A stretch of DNA of 64,000 nucleotides from Romboutsia lituseburensis DSM 797 (GTDB taxonomy: Bacteria; Bacillota; Clostridia; Peptostreptococcales; Peptostreptococcaceae): contig NZ_FNGW01000004.1 of assembly GCF_900103615.1 (NCBI RefSeq), forward strand, positions 397,351-461,350, written 5' to 3'. Of the stretch, positions 1 to 8,699 are shown piece after piece. Under the pieces are notes generated by a model. That model saw nothing but the letters and a program-made list of their open reading frames with translations. It had not been told where the DNA came from and made no database searches. Each line of letters begins with the position of its first letter. Within the stretch, counting starts at the first letter, position 1. Made by a program: the position numbers and the translations under genes.

Positions 1-1027
1 TGACAATGAAAAAGTTACTAGACATGTATGTAATCAAGTGGGAATAAGTGTTGATAATATACTTTTAGGACATCAAGTAGAAGTTATGACTGATGAAGAG
101 TTAAAAGTAGAAGTAGAAAGAACTAGTATATTTGCTAAGTTATCACCTCAGCAAAAAGCTAGAATAGTTTCAATACTTAGAGAAAATGGTCACGTAGTTG
201 GATTTATGGGAGATGGAATAAATGATGCTCCTGCTATGAGAAAAGCAGATATAGGTATATCAGTAGATACAGCTGTTGATATAGCTAAAGAATCTGCAGA
301 TGTAATATTATTAGAAAAAGATTTAATGGTACTTGAAAAGGGAATAGTTGAAGGTAGAAAGACTTTTGCAAATATAGTAAAATACATTAAAATGACTGCT
401 AGTTCTAACTTTGGTAATATGTTTAGTGTGTTGGTAGCTAGTGCATTGCTTCCATTTTTACCTATGTTGCCTGTGCAACTATTAATATTAAACTTAATCT
501 ATGATATATCATGTATATCAATTCCATGGGATAATGTAGATGAAGAGTATTTAAAAGTTCCACGTAAATGGAATGCAGATTCTATAGGTAGCTTTATGAG
601 ATGGATAGGACCAACAAGTTCTATATTTGATATTCTTACTTATATAGTATTATTCTTTGTTATATGTCCTATGATAACTGGAGGACACTATTGGTCACCT
701 GGTGTTGATAAAGAATTATTCATGATGGCATTTAATGCTGGATGGTTTATAGAATCATTATGGACTCAAACTTTAGTAATCCATATGATTAGAACTCCTA
801 AGATTCCATTTATACAAAGTAATGCATCAACTCAGTTAACAGTTTTCACTACAATAGGAATAATAATAGGTACACTAATTCCATATATACCATTTGGTAC
901 AGCACTAGATATGTACCCTATGCCAGCAGTATACTTTGCATGGTTAGCATTAATAATAGTAGGCTATATGGTTGTAGTTACTATATTTAAGAAAATATAT
1001 ATTAAAAAATATGGAGAGTTATTATAA
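1..1027 (+). CDS. mgtA: Magnesium-translocating P-type ATPase, C-terminal part (5' end outside window)
   Basis: This is the 3' end of a P-type ATPase; the frame is open from base 2, so the true start lies upstream of the window. The first residues read DNEKVTR, the piece of the P-domain that follows TGD in this family. [12 protein letters not shown] near window residue 65 is the P-type hinge motif GDGxNDxPA. The C-terminal cation ATPase domain follows, with about six hydrophobic membrane segments. The residue pattern after the hinge ([12 protein letters not shown], then VPRKWN) fits MgtA/MgtB Mg2+ importers rather than Ca2+ pumps. It acts in the cytoplasmic membrane. A terminator follows about 100 bases downstream. 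Confidence 0.9.
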   Translation, partial: DNEKVTRHVCNQVGISVDNILLGHQVEVMTDEELKVEVERTSIFAKLSPQQKARIVSILRENGHVVGFMGDGINDAPAMRKADIGISVDTAVDIAKESADVILLEKDLMVLEKGIVEGRKTFANIVKYIKMTASSNFGNMFSVLVASALLPFLPMLPVQLLILNLIYDISCISIPWDNVDEEYLKVPRKWNADSIGSFMRWIGPTSSIFDILTYIVLFFVICPMITGGHYWSPGVDKELFMMAFNAGWFIESLWTQTLVIHMIRTPKIPFIQSNASTQLTVFTTIGIIIGTLIPYIPFGTALDMYPMPAVYFAWLALIIVGYMVVVTIFKKIYIKKYGELL

Positions 1028-1130
1028 TAATTTAGACATATTAATTTAAATATAGTAGATAAGTATCAAACTAAATAAATACAATATAGAAGAAATAAAT
1101 ATTATATTTGAAAAATAAAATATAAAAGAA

Positions 1131-1166
1131 AAAAGGCTAATATTTACTAAAATATTAGCCTTTTTA
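1131..1166 (+). terminator. Rho-independent terminator after mgtA
   Basis: AAAAGGCTAATATTT pairs with AAATATTAGCCTTTTT around a very short loop, and a T run follows on the plus strand. The A run on the other side means it could also end the convergent minus-strand gene at 1193-1573. Confidence 0.85.
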
Positions 1167-1192
1167 AAATAAAAAAACAGTTAAATATAAAA

Positions 1193-1573
1193 TTATATTA
1201 AGTCAAAATTTGAAATTGGCACATTATAAATCTTTAGAATATCCTGTAATCCTTCGAATATTTCTTCTCTAGAAAAATTACATTCTTCTAACTGATTTTC
1301 AGAAAACTTACTAATAGTTTGGTAAAAATCCACAGCTACTTTTAAATAATCTAGATTGCTTTCATCTAAAGTTTTAAATAGTAAATTTTCAGCTTCACAA
1401 ATCTTATGTTGGCTAATAAGACTATGAATTTCTTCATATAACTTATCAGCTTGCGAGTAGTTGTCTTTATCATGTATTTCATATTCTATTGAACTTGTTT
1501 TAAATATTAACTTAGCTACACAACGCCCAATCCCCTCGATTTGCCTGATCAACCAGTCCTGTGTGTATCCCAT
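1193..1573 (-). CDS. DUF6483 family protein
   Basis: A 126-residue soluble protein. The N-terminus MGYTQDWLIRQIEGIGR, followed by a basic hydrophobic stretch, is the signature I associate with DUF6483, a short all-helical Firmicutes family of unknown function. The rest is helical, with acidic and polar TPR-like spacing (LYEEIHSLISQ, AENLLFKTLDE). It is convergent with mgtA and shares the bidirectional terminator at 1131-1166. No role can be assigned from context. Confidence 0.7.
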   Translation of the reverse strand: MGYTQDWLIRQIEGIGRCVAKLIFKTSSIEYEIHDKDNYSQADKLYEEIHSLISQHKICEAENLLFKTLDESNLDYLKVAVDFYQTISKFSENQLEECNFSREEIFEGLQDILKIYNVPISNFDLI

Positions 1574-1735
1574 AGTTATTTCTCCAATCTATTTTAAATT
1601 AGTAATCTTATTAATTTACTATTTTTTTAATTCTACACAAATGAAAAAATTCCTTTATTTTTTACTTATAATTAAGTATAATTTTAAAAAAAATTCTATA
1701 TAAATGCATTTATTTCAAGTAAAAAATTAATAAAT

Positions 1736-1936
1736 TTATATTTCATCGTAGATACATTTTATCTTCATATGTAACTCTTCTTTTTCCTCTGCAGTGAAGC
1801 AGTCACTAGTGAAAACCATAGTAGCTAAAGCTATAATTCTGTTATAGTGTGCTGAATGGTTAACTTCTTTTTCTTCTTCCTCTTTATTGTCCTCTACCTC
1901 GATGTCCATATCCTCTAATACTTTATCTAAAAACAT
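1736..1936 (-). CDS. Small acidic protein, unknown function
   Basis: A 66-residue protein starting at an ATG preceded by TAGGGGGAT, a strong ribosome binding site. The N-terminal third is very acidic (EDNKEEEEKE), and the rest looks helical (HYNRIIALATMVF, then EEKEELHMKIKCIYDEI). It lies between the DUF6483 gene and the phage-like repressor, in the same direction as both. I do not recognise the family. The clear ribosome binding site and coding-like composition argue that it is real. Confidence 0.55.
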   Translation of the reverse strand: MFLDKVLEDMDIEVEDNKEEEEKEVNHSAHYNRIIALATMVFTSDCFTAEEKEELHMKIKCIYDEI

Positions 1937-2107
1937 AAAATCCCCCTAATTAATTTATATATTTTAAAATTTTTACAAAAAATGGCAATGTTGCCTAGAA
2001 CAACTATAACACTAGATAAATAAAATTTCAACTTTTTATGGTCAAACAAATCATAAGTTCGAAAAAAAGAACGTAAATTTAGCCACGAAATACGTGGCTC
2101 ATACTAC

Positions 2108-2470
2108 TTAATCTCGATAATTTTTAGATAGGTAATTAAATATATCATCTTTTATGTCTTTAGATACTTTATTGTTACCTAAATAACCATTAATAAAATT
2201 TAATAAATCCTTTTTTAACTGAACTTTATCGTTATCAGTAAATTTGTTTCTATCGTTACTTTTCCCTAGTAAGTAATCAACAGATACATTAAAGTATAAT
2301 CCAAAGTCTTTTAATGCTTCTATTTCAGGCATTCTTTTATCGTGTTCATATTGAGATATAGATGCTTTTGTAAATGTATATCCATACAATTTATTAAACT
2401 CATCTGCCATTTCTTGTTGATTAAGTTTTTTCTCTAACCTTAAACCTTTAAATTTCTCTCCGAAAGTCAT
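2108..2470 (-). CDS. XRE-family (cro/cI-type) transcriptional regulator
   Basis: A 120-residue protein with an N-terminal helix-turn-helix at about residues 5-70. The pattern is LRLEKKLNQQEMADE, then KASISQYEHDKRMPE, then LKDFGLYFNVSVDYLLG, which is diagnostic for the XRE fold. The C-terminal 45 residues are a charged helical tail, probably for dimerisation. It is transcribed divergently from the replication initiator at 2632, the usual arrangement for a phage or integrative-element repressor. Its operator would be expected in the 155-base divergent region 2471-2625. Confidence 0.88.
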   Translation of the reverse strand: MTFGEKFKGLRLEKKLNQQEMADEFNKLYGYTFTKASISQYEHDKRMPEIEALKDFGLYFNVSVDYLLGKSNDRNKFTDNDKVQLKKDLLNFINGYLGNNKVSKDIKDDIFNYLSKNYRD

Positions 2471-2631
2471 AATTTATCACCCCACCATAAGTTAAGTATA
2501 GTATAAGGTTTTATTTATGTAAACAAATTACAAAAAAATTTGAGAAAATTAATTTTATATATTGAAAGTTAACTCAAAATAAACTACGATTTGCTTGTTA
2601 TTAAGTATTATTTATATAAGGGGGAGTGAAT

Positions 2632-3384
2632 ATGGCATATTGTTTTAATAAAATGAATAGCAAAGTTTTGAAATTTGATGTGTTAAAAGATCTTGATAAA
2701 ATAAGGTTTAATCATTATATTATGAGAAAAGAAAATATAAATAGATTGATTAAAGATTTGCCCGATGGTCAGTTTAGTTTGACTATAAGTGAAGTACAAA
2801 GGGAGCTTAATTTATCTAAAAGAAAAGCTTACAATCTCATAAAAGAATTTGAAAATATAGGGATAATAAAAAATATCATTAAGGGAAATTTATCTAGAAA
2901 TAATTCTGTATATGAGTATGTGGTGAAAGATTTTGAAACTGATTTAAGTAAAGGTAAGGATATAGAAAAATCTAGTGATATCAATACATATACTAATACT
3001 AATGTAAAAGATATGTGTAGTGACATGAATAGTGATTTGATGAACTTAAAAAAAGAGAACTTAAAAAGAGATTTAAATAAAAATAATATATACGCGTCTA
3101 TAATCGATTACCTAAATGAAAAAAGCAGCAAGAATTTTAAAAGCACTACTAAAAAAACTAAAAGTGTGGTTGATGCTAGAATTAACGAAGGTTTTGTTTT
3201 AGATGATTTTTATAAAGTTATAGATATTAAATGCAGCCAATGGTTGTATAGTGATATGGCAAAATATCTAAGACCTGAAACTTTATTTAGCAATAAATTT
3301 GAAGGATATTTAAATGAAATTAATACTAATAAAGTGGATGATAGCAATGATTGTGAGATTTGGGACATTAAGTTTGATTACTAA
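2632..3384 (+). CDS. Phage-type replication initiator (HTH plus Phg_2220_C-like domain)
   Basis: A 250-residue protein. Residues 35-80 form a winged-helix-like segment (LTISEVQRELNLSKRKAYNLI), and a polar linker follows. Residues about 165-240 carry the conserved phage C-terminal domain of TIGR02220/PF09524 (IIDYLNEKSSKNFK, SVVDARINEGF, LRPETLFSNKFEGYL). Such proteins organise the phage replisome and load the DnaB-type helicase, and a helicase gene follows at 3514. I chose ATG 2632 over GTG 2626 because GGGGGAG sits immediately upstream at the right spacing. It is divergent from the XRE repressor. Confidence 0.8.
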   Translation: MAYCFNKMNSKVLKFDVLKDLDKIRFNHYIMRKENINRLIKDLPDGQFSLTISEVQRELNLSKRKAYNLIKEFENIGIIKNIIKGNLSRNNSVYEYVVKDFETDLSKGKDIEKSSDINTYTNTNVKDMCSDMNSDLMNLKKENLKRDLNKNNIYASIIDYLNEKSSKNFKSTTKKTKSVVDARINEGFVLDDFYKVIDIKCSQWLYSDMAKYLRPETLFSNKFEGYLNEINTNKVDDSNDCEIWDIKFDY

Positions 3385-3513
3385 TAGTTAGAAAAAATTG
3401 TAAAAATATATTGCGAAATAAACTCAAATGAAACTATAATTAAGTTATAGATAACCTTAGCGAAATTTATAATTTACACCTTACCACCAAATTATAAATT
3501 GAGGTGTATTGGT

Positions 3514-4818
3514 ATGAAAAATTTTGATGCTGTTAATATAGAACAATCTATATTGGGCACTTTTATAGTAGATGAATCTTTAGGATATAAGCTTGAAGAA
3601 TTAAGTAGAGATTTATTTACTTTTGATTATAACAAAGAGATTTTTAGTATTATGCTTGATTTATACAAATCAAATATGAGTTTGGATATTCAGACTATTT
3701 CAACTAAGTTAAGTGAAAATAATTTAGAAGTAAATATAAGTTATTTGAGCAACTTAGCGGTAATGAGCCAAAGTTTTGCTATTGATACTCATATTGAAAT
3801 TTTAAAAGATAAATATTTAAGAAGAGAGATTATAAAAAATTGTACAAGCTTATTTCAAAGTTTAGGTGATGGAGATGAGATAAATTCTGTTATTTATAAT
3901 TTTGAAAATAGGATGCAAAAAATATTAAACAAAGAGAAAGTAAAATACAACGATAGTATTTGTGATATATGTGAAGGTTTATTGAATTTCTTAGAAAGTG
4001 ATGAAGAAATCGGTATGAGATTTGGGGTTAAATTTTTAGATGATGTTATTGGGGGACTTTTCAACGGGGAATTAACTACTATTGCAGCTCGTAGTGGTGT
4101 TGGTAAAACAGCTCTAGCCCTTCAAATCATGTTAAACTGTATGGAACAAAAAAAGAAAGTTTTGTTTGTAAGTAGGGAAATGACAAGTCAGCAAGTCTTT
4201 ATGAGAAATCTCACAAAAAGAACAGGTATTAGCACAAAGAATATGAAAAATAAGGATTTAGACGAAGATAGTTGGAAAAGTATTATAAAAGTCATGGGTG
4301 ATTTTAGTCAAAGAAACTTGATATATATAAATGACAAAATAAGTACTATTAGTGAACTTAGAAAAAGGATACGAGTATTAAATCCTGACTTAGTTATAGT
4401 TGATTATGTTCAGCTTATGAGTGTTGAAAGTAGTTTGCAAAATAGGGAAAGAGAAGTAGCTACTTTATCTAGGGAACTTAAAAATATTACCTTAGACTTT
4501 GATATACCTGTTATTCAGCTAAGTCAATTAAATGATGAAATGAAAGATTTTAGACCTTGGGGTGAAAGACCTATGAGAGATAGTAAGGCTATATTTCATG
4601 ATAGCAATAACGTTATTTATATACACGAACCAGTTTTATCTGAATTTGATGAAGCATGTGATGATATTAAAAGAGATAAAAGAAGTGTGCTAAATGCTAA
4701 GAAAAAGGGAATTAAATTAGTTGATTTAATAGTTGCAAAATGTAGAGATGGGGAGATTGGATTTAGGCATTACTGTTATAAAGGATCTAGACTACATTTT
4801 CAATATATTGAATATTAG
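3514..4818 (+). CDS. DnaB-like replicative helicase, phage type
   Basis: A 434-residue helicase. The N-terminal DnaB primase-interaction domain (EQSILGTFIVDE) is followed by the RecA-like ATPase domain. Walker A is ARSGVGKTALA near residue 195, and Walker B is LVIVDYVQLM near residue 295. The SQL motif before the DNA-binding loops is also present (IQLSQLNDE). It is a little shorter and more divergent than the housekeeping DnaB, and it follows a phage-type initiator, so it most likely replicates a prophage or integrative element. ATG 3514 is preferred because GAGGTG lies upstream; the in-frame TTG at 3499 has no such site. Confidence 0.88.
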   Translation: MKNFDAVNIEQSILGTFIVDESLGYKLEELSRDLFTFDYNKEIFSIMLDLYKSNMSLDIQTISTKLSENNLEVNISYLSNLAVMSQSFAIDTHIEILKDKYLRREIIKNCTSLFQSLGDGDEINSVIYNFENRMQKILNKEKVKYNDSICDICEGLLNFLESDEEIGMRFGVKFLDDVIGGLFNGELTTIAARSGVGKTALALQIMLNCMEQKKKVLFVSREMTSQQVFMRNLTKRTGISTKNMKNKDLDEDSWKSIIKVMGDFSQRNLIYINDKISTISELRKRIRVLNPDLVIVDYVQLMSVESSLQNREREVATLSRELKNITLDFDIPVIQLSQLNDEMKDFRPWGERPMRDSKAIFHDSNNVIYIHEPVLSEFDEACDDIKRDKRSVLNAKKKGIKLVDLIVAKCRDGEIGFRHYCYKGSRLHFQYIEY

Positions 4819-4832
4819 GGGGATATGATTAA

Positions 4833-4870
4833 AAAAGGAGAATATCTCAATTATGAGAATTCTCCTTTAT
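4833..4870 (+). terminator. Bidirectional terminator between helicase and YvrJ-type gene
   Basis: AAAGGAGAAT with ATCTC pairs with GAGAATTCTCCTTT around AATTAT. It lies between convergent genes with A runs on one side and T runs on the other. Confidence 0.75.
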
Positions 4871-4891
4871 AGCAACGGTCGAAATCATTAG

Positions 4892-5038
4892 CTATTTTAT
4901 ATTTAATATGTTTTTGGATAATTCATTTATACTATCAGTTAAGCTAGATAGTTTTCCTTCTATTCTAACTAGTAAATACATAGATAGAGCAATTGGAAAG
5001 CCTATATTAGCTATTAGAGTTTGAAAATTACTATCCAT
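4892..5038 (-). CDS. YvrJ family protein (48 residues)
   Basis: A small protein read on the minus strand: MDSNFQTLIANIGFPIALSM, then YLLVRIEGKLSSLTDSINEL. The FPIxxxxYLLVRIExKL core, a short amphipathic or membrane helix followed by a coiled segment, matches the YvrJ family (PF12841). An AAGG site precedes the ATG. The stop of the upstream DUF2922 gene lies 10 bases before it, so the genes are probably co-transcribed. DUF1659, DUF2922 and YvrJ are a recurrent trio in Bacilli and Clostridia. Function unknown. Confidence 0.8.
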   Translation of the reverse strand: MDSNFQTLIANIGFPIALSMYLLVRIEGKLSSLTDSINELSKNILNIK

Positions 5039-5047
5039 AATTTAACC

Positions 5048-5272
5048 TTAAGCTAAATCGTAGTTTTCAGTGCCAGTTTCAACTACTTTAGCATCAACAC
5101 AAGCGGCAAAATCATCACCATTTGATGTAAATATATTTTTAGATAGTATATTATCCATAGCAGCTTTTATTTCACCTTCAGTTAAACCTTCTTTAGGATT
5201 ATCCACAGATATAGATACCTTTTTACCTAAAACAGTTTTAAAAGTCATTACTAATTTTTTCTTAATTTCCAT
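5048..5272 (-). CDS. DUF2922 domain-containing protein
   Basis: A 74-residue protein (MEIKKKLVMTFKTVLGKKVS, then VDNPKEGLTEGEIKAAMDNI). The pattern 'L.M.F.t..Gkk.sisv..pk..Lt..ei..aMd.Ii..niF' is the DUF2922 signature. It is the middle gene of the DUF1659-DUF2922-YvrJ trio on the minus strand. It has no signal peptide or membrane segment, and no function is known. Confidence 0.85.
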   Translation of the reverse strand: MEIKKKLVMTFKTVLGKKVSISVDNPKEGLTEGEIKAAMDNILSKNIFTSNGDDFAACVDAKVVETGTENYDLA

Positions 5273-5302
5273 AATTAAACCTCCATAAATTTAAATTTTT
5301 AA

Positions 5303-5341
5303 AGCAACAGGCAAAGTCGTTGGCGCCATGAAATTTTATGC
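5303..5341 (+). repeat. Dispersed intergenic repeat, copy 1 (partial)
   Basis: Contains GCAACAGGCAAAGTCGTTGG followed by CGCCATGAA. It shares the GTCGTTGGCG core with copies near 5726, 8429 and 63379 and lies between two trio genes. Confidence 0.5.
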
Positions 5342-5557
5342 AGATAATGTTGTATTATCTATTTTTGCTACCTCTAGCAAAGTATGATCTTGAAGTGATG
5401 CTAATAGTTCACCTACTTCATGAACAGCATCATTAGATGCACTTGGTTTTACGTTTGATAAAGTCTTAGTTTTAGTCTTTATCTTTCCTGTTAGTTCATC
5501 TTGACCAATTTGAAATTTTAATTTTAATCCTGATGGATTTTTTGTAGCTATTGCCAT
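5336..5557 (-). CDS. DUF1659 domain-containing protein
   Basis: A 73-residue protein (MAIATKNPSGLKLKFQIGQD, then KTKTKTLSNVKPSASNDAVH). The arrangement 'L.l.f..G.d..Gk...ktktlsnikpsA..d.vy.va..l..Lq' is the DUF1659 pattern. It is the promoter-proximal gene of the minus-strand trio, with GGGAGG upstream of its ATG. Family function is unknown. Confidence 0.85.
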   Translation of the reverse strand: MAIATKNPSGLKLKFQIGQDELTGKIKTKTKTLSNVKPSASNDAVHEVGELLASLQDHTLLEVAKIDNTTLSA

Positions 5558-5725
5558 AATTCATTCCTCCCTTTGTTTTGTTTTTTAAGCTTGTTTAGCT
5601 TATATCTATATAGTACTTAGTGGGATGAAAATGTAGTTATAAAGTATATTGGCAATGTTTTTTAGAGTAAAAAATTTTAAAAATAGTTTTTCACAACATC
5701 TTCAGAATACAAGTTGATATATTTG

Positions 5726-5778
5726 AGCAACGGACCTGTTTTTTAGGCGTTGGCGATAGGAGTGAAGCGACTTTTTGC
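5726..5778 (+). repeat. Dispersed intergenic repeat, copy 2
   Basis: Reads GAGCAACGGAC, a 14-base insertion-like stretch, then GCGTTGGCGATAGGAGTGAA and GCGACTTTTT. It is nearly identical to copy 63379-63424 apart from the middle. It sits between the divergent DUF1659 and Mor-like genes. Confidence 0.6.
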
Positions 5779-5826
5779 TTAAAGCTGTATTATATTAGTG
5801 AGATTAATAAATAGGAGGGGATTTAT

Positions 5827-6075
5827 ATGAAGGTTAAATTAGATGATTTAAGTATTAATGTAAGTAATTTATTTAATATTGTTGGAGAGGAAAAGTTTTT
5901 AGAGATTACTAAGCTTTATGGGGGGAACAATTTATATATTCCTACATATAAAAGTGCTATTAGGGAAAGTAGAAATAGGGAAATTATTAATAAATTTAAT
6001 GGGTGTAATGCTGATGTCCTAGCTAGAGAATATGGTATTAGTGTTAATTATGTAAACAAAATTGTTAAGGGATAA
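5827..6075 (+). CDS. Mor/CD3324-like helix-turn-helix protein
   Basis: An 82-residue protein behind an excellent AGGAGGGG site. The C-terminal half carries a recursive helix-turn-helix (REIINKFNGCNADVLAREYG, then ISVNYVNKIVKG). The N-terminal half (FLEITKLYGGNNLYIPTYKS) resembles the Mor/C transcription-activator fold of Mu-like phages, found as stand-alone small proteins in Clostridia. It is probably a DNA-binding regulator of the phage-like module or of the protease gene downstream. The target is unknown. Confidence 0.7.
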   Translation: MKVKLDDLSINVSNLFNIVGEEKFLEITKLYGGNNLYIPTYKSAIRESRNREIINKFNGCNADVLAREYGISVNYVNKIVKG

Positions 6076-6250
6076 TTGGTGTATTGACACTAATTAATGT
6101 ATGAAAAAGAAGGTAATGGCTCGAAATAACATGGAAAATAGCGTATTTAGCACAAATTTGCAAATGGAAAATTATTCATTTTCAAACCTTCTTATGCTAC
6201 TATTGAAATACAATTAGTTTGAAAATTGAATAAATAAGAGGGGGAAGTTT

Positions 6251-8380
6251 ATGAAAAACAAAAAACTGTTATCAACTGTAACAGCAGGGGCATTGTCATT
6301 TTCTATGTTGGCTTCATGGTCTGCAAGGCCTATAGAGGCAAATGCACAAACTACACCACAGTGGAATGTGGAGAAATACGGAGATCGTATTGATGTAGAT
6401 AGTCAACTAGAGCAATTATCTAAGGATTCATCATTTCTAAAGCAAGCAGACAAGGATATCAAAGCAAACGCAGCACAATTTAATTTTAATGAAAACCAGT
6501 CATCAAAAGATTCTACTAATAATGATTCCTTTACATACGATGGAGGAACAAAGCTATTTTTAAATAGAAAATTAAACTTCAAAGAATTTACTCTTCGTAG
6601 TGTTGGAGAGAATGTTGAAATTTGGGTAGCAAATGATGTATCTTTCCCAGAAGGTGATTCTCGTCCAGATCCTGTAATTACACAAAGTCAAGTAGACAAA
6701 CTTCGTGATGAGTTTGATAAAAATATTTATCCAAAAGATACTGAATTTTTTGGAACTCCAGACAAACATGATGGTTCAAAATCTCCTATAGCTGGAAAGG
6801 TTGAAGGCATTCCTAAAGGTTATTATGAGGGTAGTGAAAAAGTTATAATGCTAGTAGATAATATTATAGATGATAATTATAATGATCCAAATTATCCATT
6901 CTTTGTAGCAGGTTTTTACTGGCAAACACTTGAAAAATACATGGATAGAAATATCATAACAATAGATACAAGAGATTGGGATACTCGTTTAGAATCTACA
7001 TTCTATGGAACAACTATCCATGAACTTCAACATTTGATTCATGCAGACAATGATGCTGCTGAAGAAACATGGATTAATGAAGGTATGTCTACTTTCTCTG
7101 AATATCTTGGAGGATATGGGCATGATGATGGTTCTATCAACTTCTATTTAGATCATCCAGAAAATTCACTTGTTAATTGGGATGAACATAAAGTAACATC
7201 AACAGGTCCAGAAACTATTGCCGATTATGGTCAGGTATATTTATTTACTTTATATATGAATGATAAATTTGGTAAAGACTTTATTAAAGATTTAGCATTA
7301 AATAAAAATCACGGAATCAATAGTATTAATGAAGTATTAAAAGATCATGGAATAAACCTTACTTTTACTCAGCTTTATCAAAACTTTATAACTGCACTAG
7401 CTTTAGATAGTGACAGAGGAGGAAATAAGGATTATAAGTTTGATAGTATCAATCTTAGAGATATTGCTGTAGATAAACAAGGTACAAAACGTGGTATGAC
7501 AGTAAACTATGAAAAAGCTGCACAGTTTGAAAAAACAGGGGTTCCAGCTTGGGGTGGAGACTTTAAGAAATTAGATTTTAAAGATAAAATTAGTAGTATA
7601 TCTTTTGATGGTGTAGACTTCTTATCAAGTCCATGGAAATCAGTAGCTGATCCTAAAGATCCAAATAATAAAGTACTTTGGGGTAATACAGGTGATGAAG
7701 CAGATAATGGTTTGATATTTGAAGCAGATCTTACTAATAAAGACAAAGCGACTTTAAAATTTGATAACCTTATTAATATAGAAGAGCAATGGGATTTTGG
7801 AGTTGTTCAAGTTTCTACAGATAACGGTAAAACTTGGGTAAGTCTAGCTAATGAAAATACACGTAGCGATGCAGTGCAAGAAGGACATCCAAAAATAAAA
7901 GAAAACCTTCCAGGATTTACAGGAACTTATGATGGATGGAAAAAGGAAACATTTGATTTAAGTGCATATGCTGGTCAAAAAATATTAGTTTCATTCCGTT
8001 ATTTAACAGACTGGGGAAATAACGAAGCTGGATGGTATATAGATAATATTGAAATACCTGAAATTGGATATATTAAAGATGGAAGTTCTATAGATGGTTT
8101 TAAATCATTTAAAGAATTAGCTGGTGAATATGTAAATTACACAGTAACATTTATTAATGAAAGAGAAGTTGGAAACAAAAATGGAAAGAAAACAAATTAT
8201 AAGGTTATTACAGTGGATCCATTCAATGTAACTCAAAAGGATGCATTATCATTAAGACAGTTATTCCATGATGGAAATAACTATATGATTACATCTTATG
8301 CAGCTCCTACAGATGATAAAAATCCTGTAGATTTCACTTATCAGGTTAATTTAAAGACAAATAATTCTCATAAAAAATAA
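6251..8380 (+). CDS. Secreted immune inhibitor A-like metalloprotease (peptidase M6)
   Basis: A 709-residue zinc metalloprotease with a signal peptide (about residues 1-32, cut near ANA/QT). The catalytic site is HELQH at 257-261, followed by ETWINEG with a downstream Glu ligand, as in M6/InhA enzymes. Residues about 440-640 form the MAM-like or jelly-roll domain of InhA (WDFGVVQVSTDNGKTW, GWYIDNIEI). Such proteases degrade host antimicrobial peptides and matrix proteins, but the substrate here is inferred. ATG 6251 follows GAGGGGGAAG. A terminator follows at once, so the gene is monocistronic. The 175-base leader holds no recognised regulator site. Confidence 0.9.
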   Translation: MKNKKLLSTVTAGALSFSMLASWSARPIEANAQTTPQWNVEKYGDRIDVDSQLEQLSKDSSFLKQADKDIKANAAQFNFNENQSSKDSTNNDSFTYDGGTKLFLNRKLNFKEFTLRSVGENVEIWVANDVSFPEGDSRPDPVITQSQVDKLRDEFDKNIYPKDTEFFGTPDKHDGSKSPIAGKVEGIPKGYYEGSEKVIMLVDNIIDDNYNDPNYPFFVAGFYWQTLEKYMDRNIITIDTRDWDTRLESTFYGTTIHELQHLIHADNDAAEETWINEGMSTFSEYLGGYGHDDGSINFYLDHPENSLVNWDEHKVTSTGPETIADYGQVYLFTLYMNDKFGKDFIKDLALNKNHGINSINEVLKDHGINLTFTQLYQNFITALALDSDRGGNKDYKFDSINLRDIAVDKQGTKRGMTVNYEKAAQFEKTGVPAWGGDFKKLDFKDKISSISFDGVDFLSSPWKSVADPKDPNNKVLWGNTGDEADNGLIFEADLTNKDKATLKFDNLINIEEQWDFGVVQVSTDNGKTWVSLANENTRSDAVQEGHPKIKENLPGFTGTYDGWKKETFDLSAYAGQKILVSFRYLTDWGNNEAGWYIDNIEIPEIGYIKDGSSIDGFKSFKELAGEYVNYTVTFINEREVGNKNGKKTNYKVITVDPFNVTQKDALSLRQLFHDGNNYMITSYAAPTDDKNPVDFTYQVNLKTNNSHKK

Positions 8381-8385
8381 ATATG

Positions 8386-8423
8386 AGCGCCTAGCACTTT
8401 AAATAGTGTTGGGCGTTTTTTTA
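8386..8423 (+). terminator. Terminator of the M6 protease gene
   Basis: GCGCCTAGCAC pairs with GTGTTGGGCG (one G-U) around an A/T loop, followed by seven T residues. Confidence 0.85.
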
Positions 8424-8428
8424 GTGTG

Positions 8429-8468
8429 ATGATGTCGTTGGCGACATGAAGTGTAGCGGATTTTTTAG
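8429..8468 (+). repeat. Dispersed intergenic repeat, copy 3
   Basis: Contains GATGTCGTTGGCGACATGAA, then GTGTAGCGGATTTTTT. It shares the GTCGTTGGCGA core and T-run tail with copies near 5726 and 63379. The flanking TTTTTTAGTGTGATGAT occurs twice around it (from 8418 and 8461), which could be a short target-site-like duplication. Confidence 0.55.
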
Positions 8469-8699
8469 TGTGATGATATGATTACATAAATTTTAATGAG
8501 AAAAAATAATAAAAGACATTGGTTTTCATAAATTCGATGTAAAAAAATGTAGAAAAATGTAAAAAAATGTATTTTAATAAAATAAAAAAGATGATAAAAT
8601 TATAAATCTGTGTATTCTATATCATTTAAAGGTGGTGAGTAGATATAGATATAGGTATATACAAATAAAATAGATGTACTATTAAAAAGGAGAAGTAAT

